A DNA stretch of 64,000 bases from Rubrolithibacter danxiaensis (GCF_047272945.1 NZ_JBKOPS010000005.1:248001-312000), one strand, 5' to 3'; shown: positions 25,523 through 34,951, counted from the first letter of the stretch. The notes: generated by a model not told the origin, from the letters alone. Translations and numbers: made by a program.

Positions 25523-26805
25523 TCAAAACAGGTCACTCCATCTACCGCATCTTTAATTACAATGAGAACAAAGTAAAAGAGGGTGCGGCGGAATGTATTG
25601 GAGCAGGAAATTATCCCATCGACGTGGACAAAATGAACCTTCACATGAAGCTGAACCGCCTGCTGAAACAGGCCGAATTAAACCAAAATGTCAGCCGGAA
25701 CAGTGTACATATTTCCCTGAATTTTGATGCTTCAGACAGCGGCCTTTCAAAGGAACGGCTGATGGAAATTGCAGAAACCTATATGCAGAAAATAGGCTTC
25801 GGGCAGCAGCCGTATCTCGTATATCAGCATTACGATGCCGGACACCCACACATCCACGTGGTTTCAATAAAAGTTAGAGAAGACGGCAGCAGGATTAACA
25901 CCCAGAATATCGGGCGTAACCAATCGGAAGCGGCCCGAAAAGAAATAGAAAAATCATTTGGGCTGGTGGTAGCTGACGAGCGGAAAAGGAAACAGGCGTT
26001 TGAGCTGAAACCGGTTGATGTAAGAAAAGTTCAATATGGCCGGACAGAAATGAAGAGGGCCATTACAAATGTATTGGACGCAGTACTTGATACCTACAAA
26101 TATACCAGTCTGCCCGAACTGAATGCGGTGCTGAAACAGTATAATATAGCAGCCGAACGGGGAAGCGAGAATTCCAGAGTATATATTAATAGAGGGCTGG
26201 TCTACCGGGTCCTGGATGAACAGGGAAATCCAATTGGTGTACCGATCAAGGCCAGTGATTTTTACAGCAGGCCCACCTTGAAATTCCTGGAGGAAAAATT
26301 CCCGGGAAATGAACTGAAACGTATTCCCTATAAGGCAAGGGTAAAAAATGCTATTGATATGGCTTTGCTGTCGAAAAAGTTATCTCTTCAGGAATTGGTA
26401 ACGGTTTTGGAAAAGCAGGGTATTCATACGATACTGCGGCAAAACGAGAGCGGTTTGATATACGGGATTACCTACGTTGACCATCAAACCAAATGTGTAT
26501 TTAACGGCAGTGCATTGGGCAAAACTTACAGTGCTAAAGCCGTTCAGGAACGCTGCAGTCAAAAAGCTGGAGCCGATCAAAAAACCGCAGCTGTTCAGCA
26601 GGTATTACCCGAACCACAGGATGCAAAAATACAGATGCAGTTACCTGACTCCAAGCTGCGTTCTGAATCTGCTGCTCACTTTCCAGACATCGGTAAAGCG
26701 ATGGATCTACTGATGCAACCGGAGCAAGTGCCGGAGTATCTTCCATATCATTTAAAAAAGAAGAACAGAAAGAAAAAAAGGAAACGGATTTCTAACAATC
26801 CTTAA
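25510..26805 (+). CDS. mobB: Relaxase/mobilization nuclease (MobB/VirD2-like, MOBP-type)
   Basis: A 431-residue DNA strand transferase that nicks oriT and pilots the strand. The three-histidine metal site is in YLVYQHYDAGHPHIHVV (His112, His114, His116), and Tyr12 or Tyr17 near the N-terminus could be the nucleophile. HISLNF at 67-72 matches motif II. The C-terminal half is basic and low in complexity at its end (KKKNRKKKRKRI), as usual for DNA-binding tails. It overlaps mobC by 13 bases and is followed by the coupling protein 11 bases later. Confidence 0.9.
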   Translation: MVAVIKTGHSIYRIFNYNENKVKEGAAECIGAGNYPIDVDKMNLHMKLNRLLKQAELNQNVSRNSVHISLNFDASDSGLSKERLMEIAETYMQKIGFGQQPYLVYQHYDAGHPHIHVVSIKVREDGSRINTQNIGRNQSEAARKEIEKSFGLVVADERKRKQAFELKPVDVRKVQYGRTEMKRAITNVLDAVLDTYKYTSLPELNAVLKQYNIAAERGSENSRVYINRGLVYRVLDEQGNPIGVPIKASDFYSRPTLKFLEEKFPGNELKRIPYKARVKNAIDMALLSKKLSLQELVTVLEKQGIHTILRQNESGLIYGITYVDHQTKCVFNGSALGKTYSAKAVQERCSQKAGADQKTAAVQQVLPEPQDAKIQMQLPDSKLRSESAAHFPDIGKAMDLLMQPEQVPEYLPYHLKKKNRKKKRKRISNNP

Positions 26806-26816
26806 AGTTTTACGCT

Positions 26817-28811
26817 ATGGTTATGCACACAGGAGAAAACGAACAGGCGCTGAGGAAAATTCTGGATATGACCAGGCTGATCAGCATCGCAATCTTAGTA
26901 ATCCATTTTTATTATTACTGCTATTCCGCATTCCACGAATGGCAGTTTACCAGCAGTTTCAGCGACCGCCTACTTAACAATATCAGGAACACAGGATTGT
27001 TCAGCAGTTTTCATAAATCGAAGCTGATTGCCTTAGGCTTTCTGATTATTTCCCTCATGGGAGCCAAAGGCAGAAAAAATGAAAAGCTGAACCATCGAAC
27101 GGCACTTGCTTACATAATTACTGGCCTACTGATTTACTTCTTCAGCTATCTGTGCTTGCTGCTGAAAATAAAAATAACGGAAGCAGCTTTACTTTATATG
27201 GGACTGTCTTTCGTTGGATTCCTGATGATCCTTTCAGGAGGTACACTATTGTCCAGAATTATAAAAAGCAAATTCAACAACAAGGATATTTTTAATAAGG
27301 AAAATGAGACTTTCCCGCAAGAGGAACGCCTTCTGGAAAATGAATATTCTATCAACCTTCCTGCACAGTACCAATTGAAAAATAAGATCATAAAAAGCTG
27401 GATCAATATTATCAATCCTTTTCGTGGCTTACTTGTATTAGGCTCTCCGGGAGCTGGCAAATCCTACTTTGTTATCCGGCATGTGATTACACAGCACATT
27501 AAGAAAGGCTTTACCATGTTTGTTTATGATTTTAAGTTTGATGATCTATCTAAGATAGCATACAATACCTGGTTAAGATATAAGAGCAAATACGCCGTAC
27601 CACCCCAATTCTTTATTATCAATTTTGATGATTTAACCCGCAGCCATCGCTGCAATCCACTCGATCACCAAAGTATGTCAGATATTACCGATGCTGCCGA
27701 ATCTGCCCGTACTATTTTAATGGGTTTGAACCGGGAATGGATCAAGCGGCAGGGTGATTTCTTTGTAGAATCACCCATCAATTTTTTATCGGCCATTATC
27801 TGGTATTTGCGGAAATACAGGGATGGCGAGTTTTGTACACTCCCTCACGTTATCGAATTAATGCAGGTAGATTATGATTCTCTTTTCACTGTATTAAGAA
27901 CGGAAAAAGAAATAGAAGTATTGATTAACCCTTTTGTGAACGCCTATATGAATGATGTCATGGAACAACTGGAGGGCCAAATCGCAGCGGCTAAAGTTGC
28001 TATGGCAAGGCTTTCTTCACCCCAATTATACTATGTGCTTTCGGGTAACGATTTTACTTTAGACATCAATAATCCCGAAGAACCTAAGATTATCTGTATG
28101 GGTAACAATCCGCAGAAAATACAAATCTATGGGGCTGTTCTATCGCTCTATGTAACCCGATTGATTAAGTTAGTAAACAAAAAAGACAGATTAAAAAGCA
28201 GTTTAATATTTGATGAGTTCCCAACTATCTATTTAAATAATATGGACAGCCTGATTGCTACTGCCAGAAGTAACAAAGTAGCCACTTGTTTAGGTGTTCA
28301 GGATTTCAGCCAGCTTCGTAAAGATTATGGTAAAGAGCAGGCCGATGTAATTATGAACATAACGGGCAATATCATCAGCGGGCAGGTAACCGGCGATACA
28401 GCCAAACAGCTTTCCGAGCGTTTTGGAAGAATTATGCAGAACAGGGAAAGCCTTTCTATTAATAGTGCCGATACTTCCATCAGCCGTTCCAGGCAGCTGG
28501 AATCTGCTATACCCGCTTCTAAGATTTCAGCTTTAAGTTCCGGCGAGTTTGTCGGTATGACCGTCGATGATCCAGGTTGCAAAATTGAGCTGAAAGCTTT
28601 TCACTGCGAGATACAGAACGACCATGAAGCTTTAAAGAAAGAGCAGGATGGTTATAAGGAAATTTCCGTAATTCGTAAGTTGGATCAGGCTATGGTTCAA
28701 CGGAATTATTTACAGATTAAACAGGATGTGCAGGATATTATTCAGTCGGAGATGGAAAGGGTTTTGAATGATCCGGCCTTATCCCATTTGATTATTCGTA
28801 AAGGAAATTAA
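26817..28811 (+). CDS. Type IV coupling protein (TraG/TraD-like ATPase)
   Basis: A 664-residue inner-membrane ATPase that hands the relaxase-DNA complex to a secretion channel. Four hydrophobic helices occur at about residues 20-38, 67-82, 95-117 and 125-145. The Walker A loop GSPGAGKS is at 209-216 and a Walker B-like SSLIFDEFPTIY lies near 470. The C-terminal ESAIPASKISALSSGEFVG fits the family. No secretion-channel genes follow, so the element would need a helper conjugation system. Confidence 0.9.
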   Translation: MVMHTGENEQALRKILDMTRLISIAILVIHFYYYCYSAFHEWQFTSSFSDRLLNNIRNTGLFSSFHKSKLIALGFLIISLMGAKGRKNEKLNHRTALAYIITGLLIYFFSYLCLLLKIKITEAALLYMGLSFVGFLMILSGGTLLSRIIKSKFNNKDIFNKENETFPQEERLLENEYSINLPAQYQLKNKIIKSWINIINPFRGLLVLGSPGAGKSYFVIRHVITQHIKKGFTMFVYDFKFDDLSKIAYNTWLRYKSKYAVPPQFFIINFDDLTRSHRCNPLDHQSMSDITDAAESARTILMGLNREWIKRQGDFFVESPINFLSAIIWYLRKYRDGEFCTLPHVIELMQVDYDSLFTVLRTEKEIEVLINPFVNAYMNDVMEQLEGQIAAAKVAMARLSSPQLYYVLSGNDFTLDINNPEEPKIICMGNNPQKIQIYGAVLSLYVTRLIKLVNKKDRLKSSLIFDEFPTIYLNNMDSLIATARSNKVATCLGVQDFSQLRKDYGKEQADVIMNITGNIISGQVTGDTAKQLSERFGRIMQNRESLSINSADTSISRSRQLESAIPASKISALSSGEFVGMTVDDPGCKIELKAFHCEIQNDHEALKKEQDGYKEISVIRKLDQAMVQRNYLQIKQDVQDIIQSEMERVLNDPALSHLIIRKGN

Positions 28812-28870
28812 ACCTTTAACCTTACTCTTAATATTGGATGTGTATCAATAAAATTTTAGTTATTTAGATT

Positions 28871-29917
28871 ATGAAAGCTGAAAAGGATAAACCTGCCTTA
28901 CTCCAAAATATCAGGTCTTTGATTGTTGAAGCACAAAAAATTGTGGTTCGTAATGTTAACACCATGATGGTGCTTACTTATTTCCAAATAGGCAAAATGA
29001 TTGTTGAGGATGAACAGCAGGGTCAGGACAGAGCCGCCTATGCTGATAAAACTATAGTGCATTTAAGCAAAGCTCTTTCAAATGAATTTGGAAGAGGCTA
29101 TTCTAAATCAAATTTGGAATATATGCGAGTTTTCTTTATTACCTATCAGAACCGAATTACCCAATCAGTGATTGGGCAATTCGAAAAAAGTGTAAAAACC
29201 CAATTATTGATTGGGCAATTGAAATCTGCATTTTCATTAAGCTGGACACATTATATTCAATTACTTAAAATCAAGGATGAAGACGAACGGGATTTTTACG
29301 AGATAGAAGCTACGCAAAATAATTGGTCAGTCAGGGAATTACAGCGACAGTATAATTCAGCACTTTTTGAAAGACTGGCATTGGGGAAAGACAAAAAAGG
29401 CATCAAGCGGTTAGCTGAGAAAGGACAAATTTTAGAAAAACCTATTGATGCTTTAAAGAGTCATTATGTATTAGAGTTTCTCGAATTAAAAGAGGACAGC
29501 CGATATTCGGAGAGCGATCTGGAAAGAGCTATCATTAATAAGCTGGAGCATTTTATGTTAGAGCTTGGGAAAGGCTTTTTATTTGAGGGGCGGCAGAGGA
29601 GATTTACATTTGAAGGAGACAGCTTTTTTGTTGATCTGGTTTTTTACAATAGGTTATTAAAGTGCTTCGTACTTTTCGATCTGAAAATTGGGAAACTAAC
29701 TCATCAGGACATTGGGCAGATGCAGATGTATGTAAATTACTATGACAGAAAGATCAAGCTGCCGGAAGAGCGTCCGACTATTGGCATTATTCTTTGTAAA
29801 GAAGAAAACAGAACAGTTATTGAGTTTACCTTACCTGAAAATAACGAGCAGATATTTGCTAAAGAATATAAATCAGTATTGCCCAGTAAGGCAGAGCTTA
29901 AAAAACAGATCGAATAG
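28871..29917 (+). CDS. DUF1016 (YhcG-type) PD-(D/E)XK nuclease
   Basis: A 348-residue protein with an N-terminal helical DUF1016_N part (NTMMVLTYFQIGKMIVEDEQ, SNLEYMRVFF) and a C-terminal nuclease fold. The catalytic residues are the Asp in FFVDLVFYN and the Asp-Leu-Lys in FVLFDLKIG. YhcG-type proteins are linked to DNA processing and are often found with mobile elements and restriction genes. Odd: residues about 97-122 hold two 13-residue near-repeats (TQSVIGQFEKSVK and TQLLIGQL) whose DNA is palindromic. Confidence 0.85.
   Translation: MKAEKDKPALLQNIRSLIVEAQKIVVRNVNTMMVLTYFQIGKMIVEDEQQGQDRAAYADKTIVHLSKALSNEFGRGYSKSNLEYMRVFFITYQNRITQSVIGQFEKSVKTQLLIGQLKSAFSLSWTHYIQLLKIKDEDERDFYEIEATQNNWSVRELQRQYNSALFERLALGKDKKGIKRLAEKGQILEKPIDALKSHYVLEFLELKEDSRYSESDLERAIINKLEHFMLELGKGFLFEGRQRRFTFEGDSFFVDLVFYNRLLKCFVLFDLKIGKLTHQDIGQMQMYVNYYDRKIKLPEERPTIGIILCKEENRTVIEFTLPENNEQIFAKEYKSVLPSKAELKKQIE
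29160..29215. repeat. Two palindromic repeats inside the DUF1016 gene
   Basis: CCCAATCA-G-TGATTGGG at 29160-29176 is a perfect palindrome with one central base. A second copy at 29199-29215 reads CCCAATTATTGATTGGG with the same outer arms. The period is 39 bases, exactly 13 codons, so the protein reading frame is kept. Confidence 0.7.
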
Positions 29918-29987
29918 GTTTCTTTTTATGGCAGCAGTACTCAAGTAATAAAGAAAAATTATATTAGTGTATTAAAATCAAGAAAAA

Positions 29988-30167
29988 ATGGACAAATTCA
30001 ATCAATTAAAAAGCCTGGTTGCATCGATAGAACAAGATGCTGACAAATTTTATAACAAGAATAGTAAAGCTGCTGGAACACGGGTTCGTAAAGGTTTGCA
30101 GGAAATCAAAACAATGGCTTCCGAGATAAGAAAGGAAGTAACTGAAATTAAAAATAAAGAAAAATAA
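29988..30167 (+). CDS. Histone H1-like (Hc1-type) small DNA-binding protein
   Basis: A 59-residue, Lys- and Glu-rich helical protein starting MDKFNQLKSLVASIEQDADKF. The TRVRKGLQEIK followed by a MASEIRKEVTEIK stretch is the mark of the Bacteroidota Hc1 mini-histone family, which binds and packs DNA without sequence specificity. It lies alone 70 bases after the nuclease gene and is followed by a strong terminator. It probably belongs to the host chromosome and lies at or just past the mobile element end. Confidence 0.75.
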   Translation: MDKFNQLKSLVASIEQDADKFYNKNSKAAGTRVRKGLQEIKTMASEIRKEVTEIKNKEK

Positions 30168-30193
30168 GAACAACTGAGAATATTGTTTTGGGG

Positions 30194-30215
30194 AAAGAGC
30201 CACTTAAGGCTCTTT
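30194..30215 (+). terminator. Terminator of the histone-like gene
   Basis: AAAGAGCC (30194-30201) and GGCTCTTT (30208-30215) form a perfect 8-bp stem with a six-base loop, followed by a T/A-rich run. Confidence 0.8.
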
Positions 30216-30334
30216 ATTTATTTAAAGTTTTATTTATCCCTCAAAGTAAAGAGTAAAGACAGCGGATAGCCGTTATTTAACAGCTTAGGGAGTGTTAAGC
30301 TAAACTCAGAAAATAAGGAGGACCTTAAAAGCTC

Positions 30335-31342
30335 TTAAGGCTGTCCCTTTCCACCAGCGGCACCATAAACTTGTCCTGTTGAATAACTAGCATCACTCGC
30401 TGCAAGTTGAACATAAATGGACGCGAGTTCAGCTGGCTGACCTGGTCTTCCCATAGGAGTATCTCCTCCAAAACTTTTCAATTTTTCCTGGGTAGCTCCT
30501 CCGCTTACCTGCAAAGGTGTCCAGATAGGCCCCGGGGCAACTCCATTAACACGAATGCCTTTTGGTGCCAGTTGTTTGGCAAGAGATCTTACATAGTTTG
30601 TTGTAGCAGCTTTAGTCTGAGCATAATCATAGAGTTCAGCTGAAGGGTCTGTTGCTTGTTCAGATGTAGTTCCGATAATTACAGCCCCGGGTTTTAAATG
30701 GGGAAGAGCGGCTTTAATTATCCAGAAGGGCGCATAGATGTTCGTTTTCATCGTCCAGTCAAACTGCTCAGTAGAGATGTCAAGGATTGATTCATGAGTT
30801 TGCTGCCGGCCAGCATTACTTACTAAAATATCAAGACCGCCAAGAGCCTTTACCGCATCTGCTACCAGTTTCTGACAAAATGCTTCATCTCTAATATCTC
30901 CGGGAAGGGCAACTGCCTTTCGCCCCTCTGTCTTAATAAGGGCGATAACTTCCCGTGCATCAGGTTCTTCAGCGGGAAGATAATTTATGGCCACATCAGC
31001 TCCTTCACGAGCATAAGCAATTGCAGCAGCACGTCCCATTCCGGAGTCTCCTCCGGTTATCAGGGCTTTTCTGCCTTGTAAGCGGCCTGATCCTTTATAA
31101 CTTTTTTCTCCGTGATCCGGGCGTGGGTCCATTTGGCCGGCCAGGCCGGGCCATGGTTGAGACTGCCCTTTAAAGGGTGGCTTTGGATATTTGGTAGTTG
31201 GATCTTCCAATTTCTGAGATTCGTTCAGTTGGAGATAAGATGCTCTTTCTGATCCAATTGTAGGCGAAACTGCAGCAGCAGCTAAGCCCACTCCTAAACC
31301 GCTGATAACTGTACGGCGGCTGATTTTATTTTCTTCATTCAT
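30335..31342 (-). CDS. SDR-family oxidoreductase with twin-arginine signal
   Basis: A 335-residue NAD(P)-dependent dehydrogenase of the extended-N-terminus group (YhdF/YghA-like). It has an N-terminal SRRTVISGLG at residues 8-17 and a hydrophobic stretch ending ASPT, which looks like a Tat signal. The SDR core shows TGGDSGMGRA, NAG and a catalytic YAQTK. Export of a nucleotide-dependent SDR is unusual; Tat would allow folded, cofactor-loaded export. Substrate unknown. Confidence 0.85.
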   Translation of the reverse strand: MNEENKISRRTVISGLGVGLAAAAVSPTIGSERASYLQLNESQKLEDPTTKYPKPPFKGQSQPWPGLAGQMDPRPDHGEKSYKGSGRLQGRKALITGGDSGMGRAAAIAYAREGADVAINYLPAEEPDAREVIALIKTEGRKAVALPGDIRDEAFCQKLVADAVKALGGLDILVSNAGRQQTHESILDISTEQFDWTMKTNIYAPFWIIKAALPHLKPGAVIIGTTSEQATDPSAELYDYAQTKAATTNYVRSLAKQLAPKGIRVNGVAPGPIWTPLQVSGGATQEKLKSFGGDTPMGRPGQPAELASIYVQLAASDASYSTGQVYGAAGGKGQP

Positions 31343-31427
31343 AGCGAAAAACTCCTTGATGTTTGATTTGATAACTCATCTAAACAGCAATTGGTTTATT
31401 GAAAAATCTTTTTATTTGAAGAACTTT

Positions 31428-32333
31428 CTAAAGGATGCTGGGTACTAAAAATTCTAATAGCCCTGGATGAAGTTCTATAGTTACATCGGCGGGATTACGA
31501 ATTTCAATAAGCTCATCATCAACGTGTACATCATTTCCTTCCCATAATAATTTTATATTTCTTCCCTTAATAATCAGGGGCCGAAAAGGTTCTTCAACAC
31601 CTTCTATTTTTTTTCTTATGTAAGACGAAAAAGCATCCTTTTGACTGGCTTTTATTAAAACTACTTCGAGTACACCATCTCCGGGGTCAGAATCCTGAGC
31701 GAAATTAAGATTAGGGCCGATAGTTGCTGTATTCATTATCTCCACCAGAATATACTCCCCTGAATAATCTACTCCGTCCACTTCTAATTTACAAAAGCTT
31801 GGTTCATATTCAGTAATCAGTTCATCAAGCACCTGTAAGGCCATTTTCATTTTCTTTTCGGGCGTATCTTTCAACTTCTTGTCCAGTCCTTTCATTTCCT
31901 TCATTAGCCGTGGAAAAAGCCCATAACCAAAGCTTTCTAAGAAGAACTGAGCTTCGGGAATGTTATAGATTTTTCCCACATCAACCTTTTTAATCTCAGC
32001 ATTTTTCCATCCTTCAATAATCTCTTCATCCTTTCCATTTATGCCTAAGGTTTTAGCAAAATTATTTGCTGTACCGGTAGGAAGTAAGGCAATCGGGAAA
32101 TGTTTATCTAAAAGTTTTCTTTTTAACAGTTTAGATACCACTTTTCGAAGAGTACCATCTCCGCCGGCAACAACAAGAAAGTCAATTGCAGGAGTAAGCT
32201 TTTTTAAAACGCTTTTCTTAATTGCTGTATTTGTGCACTGAAATCCTTGTGACTGTATGATAGAAATTAAATTAGCCGGGGTATATTTTCCTCTTCCTGC
32301 TTTCGAATTATGTAAAAGGGTGGTTAGTTTCAT
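31428..32333 (-). CDS. Diacylglycerol kinase-family lipid kinase
   Basis: A 301-residue protein of the DagK/YegS type, which phosphorylates diacylglycerol or sphingoid lipids on the inner membrane face. The ATP-binding GGDGTLRKV and the LPTGTANNFAKTL loops are clear, and SDPGDGVLEVVLI is in the C-terminal domain. ATG 32333 (MKLTTLLHNSKAGRGK) is chosen: a frame open up to 32390 adds 19 residues without family likeness. It is divergent from surE with a 78-base gap. Confidence 0.9.
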   Translation of the reverse strand: MKLTTLLHNSKAGRGKYTPANLISIIQSQGFQCTNTAIKKSVLKKLTPAIDFLVVAGGDGTLRKVVSKLLKRKLLDKHFPIALLPTGTANNFAKTLGINGKDEEIIEGWKNAEIKKVDVGKIYNIPEAQFFLESFGYGLFPRLMKEMKGLDKKLKDTPEKKMKMALQVLDELITEYEPSFCKLEVDGVDYSGEYILVEIMNTATIGPNLNFAQDSDPGDGVLEVVLIKASQKDAFSSYIRKKIEGVEEPFRPLIIKGRNIKLLWEGNDVHVDDELIEIRNPADVTIELHPGLLEFLVPSIL

Positions 32334-32411
32334 CAGGTAAAATCTAAATAAGTATTTATTGAAACAGGAAACAGTTTTAATGGTTGGCACTATAAAACAT
32401 TATTATAAGCG

Positions 32412-33143
32412 ATGAGGATTTTAGTAACAAACGATGACGGAATATACAGCCCTGGAATTGCTGCGTTAGCCAGGACAGCCTCTAAGTTTGGAGAAGTACG
32501 GGTAGTTGCTCCTGATGTAGAGCAATCTTCAATGGGCCATGCCGTTACTCATTCCAGGCCCCTCAGTTATAAAAAGTCACCTATAAATTTTGGAGAGATT
32601 GAAGCATACAGGGTAAACGGTACTCCTGCAGATTGTGTAGCCTTAGGATCTCATTTATGGACCAATACAGATGTAGTTCTGTCGGGAATAAACCTGGGTC
32701 CCAATCTGGGGAATTCAATGTGGCATTCAGGGACGTTAGCAGCAGCAAAGCAAGCCGTACTCCTGGGCATAAAAGGAATAGCATTAAGTACCCCTGTTAA
32801 CAAGACGGAACCTGATTTTGAACTTCTTGAACCCTATGTAGAAAAAACACTGGCAATGTTGCTTGAAAGAAAAGGGTTAGGGCTTTATAACGTAAATTTT
32901 CCGGAAAAGCCTGAAGGCATACACTGGACCCGACAGTCTGTCCGATTATATGATGGCAGTATAATTCCGGGAACAGATCCTATGGGACGAAAGCATTACT
33001 GGTTCACAGTAAAACCACTTGAACCTGCCGAAGAAGGTACAGACCGCTGGGCCGTAGAATCTAATTTTGTTTCAATAACTCCGTTACGCCTTGATTTAAC
33101 TGATGAAACGGAACTTAAAAGAATGGCATCATCTGCGGTATAA
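32412..33143 (+). CDS. surE: 5'/3'-nucleotidase SurE
   Basis: A 243-residue metal-dependent nucleotidase/survival protein that dephosphorylates nucleoside monophosphates. The start RILVTNDDGIYSPGI contains the Asp8-Asp9 metal site, and VVAPDVEQSSMGHAVT and LSGINLGPNLG are the family motifs. Length and order are typical. It is followed 47 bases later by a hydrolase gene, likely the same transcript. Confidence 0.93.
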   Translation: MRILVTNDDGIYSPGIAALARTASKFGEVRVVAPDVEQSSMGHAVTHSRPLSYKKSPINFGEIEAYRVNGTPADCVALGSHLWTNTDVVLSGINLGPNLGNSMWHSGTLAAAKQAVLLGIKGIALSTPVNKTEPDFELLEPYVEKTLAMLLERKGLGLYNVNFPEKPEGIHWTRQSVRLYDGSIIPGTDPMGRKHYWFTVKPLEPAEEGTDRWAVESNFVSITPLRLDLTDETELKRMASSAV

Positions 33144-33190
33144 CCGATAAAATACGTGCTCCTCTGTCTTGACAGGAAAATATCTATCAT

Positions 33191-33991
33191 ATGAAAAACA
33201 CCATCCTTTTTATTCATGGGATGTTTCAGAATCCCAAAAGCTGGCAAAAGTGGGTCGATTTCTTTAGTCAGCGAGGTTACAATTGTTTAGCCCCTGCCTG
33301 GCCTTTACATGAAGGCGAACCGGCAAGTTTACGTCAAAATCCACCTGCAGGTTTAGGCGATCTTTCCCTTAATGATATTGTGGGAAAGATTGAGGAAGAG
33401 GTTTTAAAACTGGATGAAAAACCTAGTGTAATAGGCCATTCAGTAGGTGGATTGATTGTTCAGCTGCTTGTCAATCGGAACATGGCACAAATGGGTATTG
33501 CCATTGATTCTGTGGCTCCTAATGCCATGCTTGATTTTGACTGGGCCTTCTTTAAGAATAGTATGGCTATTACCAATCCCTTAAAAGGGAACGATCCTTT
33601 TTATATGGATCTGGAAACCTTTCACAGCTCTTTCTGCAATACCATGAGCATGGAAGAGACGAAATCGGCCTACGAGCAGTTTGCCACACACGACAGCCGG
33701 AACGTACTGCGCGATTGTATGGGAGAGGCAGGACAGATAGATCTGGAACTGCCGCATGTCCCTTTATTGTTTATAGCCGGCGAAAAAGATCAAATCATCC
33801 CTGCATCTTTAAGTGAAAAAAACTATAAAGCCTACAAAGACGAAAACAGCATTACTGATTTTAGAGAGTTTACAAATCGAGGCCATTTTATATGCGGGCA
33901 GCCCGGATGGGAGGAAGTCGCTGAATATGTAAGCAGCTGGTTAGAGAGGCATGCACGTCCGGTTGAAGAAATCAGGAATTTCTATCAGTAA
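33191..33991 (+). CDS. Alpha/beta hydrolase
   Basis: A 266-residue cytosolic serine hydrolase. It opens with the oxyanion strand ILFIHGMFQNPKSW, the nucleophile elbow is GHSVGG near residue 83, the acid lies in AGEKDQIIP and the His in NRGHFICGQ. It resembles haloperoxidase-like or esterase members; substrate unknown. It lies between surE and an SDR on the same strand with short gaps. Confidence 0.88.
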   Translation: MKNTILFIHGMFQNPKSWQKWVDFFSQRGYNCLAPAWPLHEGEPASLRQNPPAGLGDLSLNDIVGKIEEEVLKLDEKPSVIGHSVGGLIVQLLVNRNMAQMGIAIDSVAPNAMLDFDWAFFKNSMAITNPLKGNDPFYMDLETFHSSFCNTMSMEETKSAYEQFATHDSRNVLRDCMGEAGQIDLELPHVPLLFIAGEKDQIIPASLSEKNYKAYKDENSITDFREFTNRGHFICGQPGWEEVAEYVSSWLERHARPVEEIRNFYQ

Positions 33992-34021
33992 ATTAAGTTG
34001 AAAAAATAAAGTATTATAATC

Positions 34022-34819
34022 ATGACAGCAAATAAAAAATATGCACTGATAACCGGTGCAACAAGCGGAATCGGCTATGAACTGGCTAAACTCTTTGCCA
34101 AAGATCAGTTTAACCTGGTAATTGTGGCCCGCAGCGAAGAGGAGCTGCAAAAAACATCGCAGGAATTAAAACAGCAGTATAACGTTGAAGTGGTTACTAT
34201 TGCCAAAGATTTATTTAAACGGGAAGCTCCTTTTGAAATATATGATGAAGCGAAAGCCAAAGGCATTCGGGTTGATGTTTTAGTAAATGATGCGGGGCAG
34301 GGAGAATTCGGAAAGTTTGCAGAAACAGATATTAACCGCGAACTGGATATTATCCAATTGAATATCGGCGCTTATGTGGCGCTTACAAAATGTTTTTTAA
34401 AAGATATGATACAGGGAAAGGACGGGAAGATACTGAATGTGGGTTCGATAGCGGGCGAAGCTCCAGGACCGTGGCAATCTGTATATCATGGAACGAAAGC
34501 CTTTGTAAATTCATGGACTGAAGCAATCCGGAATGAGCTTAAAGATACCGGAGTTTCCGTTACCTGCCTGCTGCCCGGAACTACGGATACAGACTTTTTC
34601 AATAAAGCCGACATGGAAAGCTCTAAACTTGTGCAGGAAGGCAAAATGGCTGATCCTGCAACAGTAGCAAAAGATGGTTATGATGCTTTATTGGCTGGAG
34701 AGGGCAGTATTATCTCCGGATTTAAGAATAAGATGATGGTTGGAATGGGAAAAGTACTTCCCGATAGTATATCCGCCGAGCAGATGAATAAGCAGCAGGC
34801 TCCTGCTGATAAAAAGTAA
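34022..34819 (+). CDS. Short-chain dehydrogenase/reductase
   Basis: A 265-residue SDR of the DltE/YqjQ-like group. The cofactor loop is TGATSGIGYELA, NDAG appears near residue 93 and the active Tyr-Lys is in VYHGTKAFV near 158. The C-terminus is extended and polar. It is the last gene of the surE-hydrolase-SDR series and is followed by an inverted repeat that likely ends transcription. Confidence 0.88.
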   Translation: MTANKKYALITGATSGIGYELAKLFAKDQFNLVIVARSEEELQKTSQELKQQYNVEVVTIAKDLFKREAPFEIYDEAKAKGIRVDVLVNDAGQGEFGKFAETDINRELDIIQLNIGAYVALTKCFLKDMIQGKDGKILNVGSIAGEAPGPWQSVYHGTKAFVNSWTEAIRNELKDTGVSVTCLLPGTTDTDFFNKADMESSKLVQEGKMADPATVAKDGYDALLAGEGSIISGFKNKMMVGMGKVLPDSISAEQMNKQQAPADKK

Positions 34820-34862
34820 AATTGAGGGTATGTAAAAGCCAGTGTTAATGCAGTTACACTAA

Positions 34863-34919
34863 GCTTGTCGAAGTGCATGGTGCGTGGATGGTTGCCTTAC
34901 ACGCCTTGCTTCGACAGGC
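34863..34919. terminator. Inverted repeat between convergent genes
   Basis: GCTTGTCGAAG (34863-34873) and CTTCGACAGGC (34909-34919) pair at 10 of 11 positions around a 35-base loop. Such GTCGAAG/CTTCGAC repeats are common between convergent genes in this group and can act as terminators. There is no clear T run. Confidence 0.4.
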
Positions 34920-34951
34920 TCAGCATGACCTTTCGCATACCTGGAATTCAA

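Noticed and set aside
29160..29215. CRISPR array
   Set aside because: Only two copies, inside a gene and in reading phase, without spacers or cas genes.
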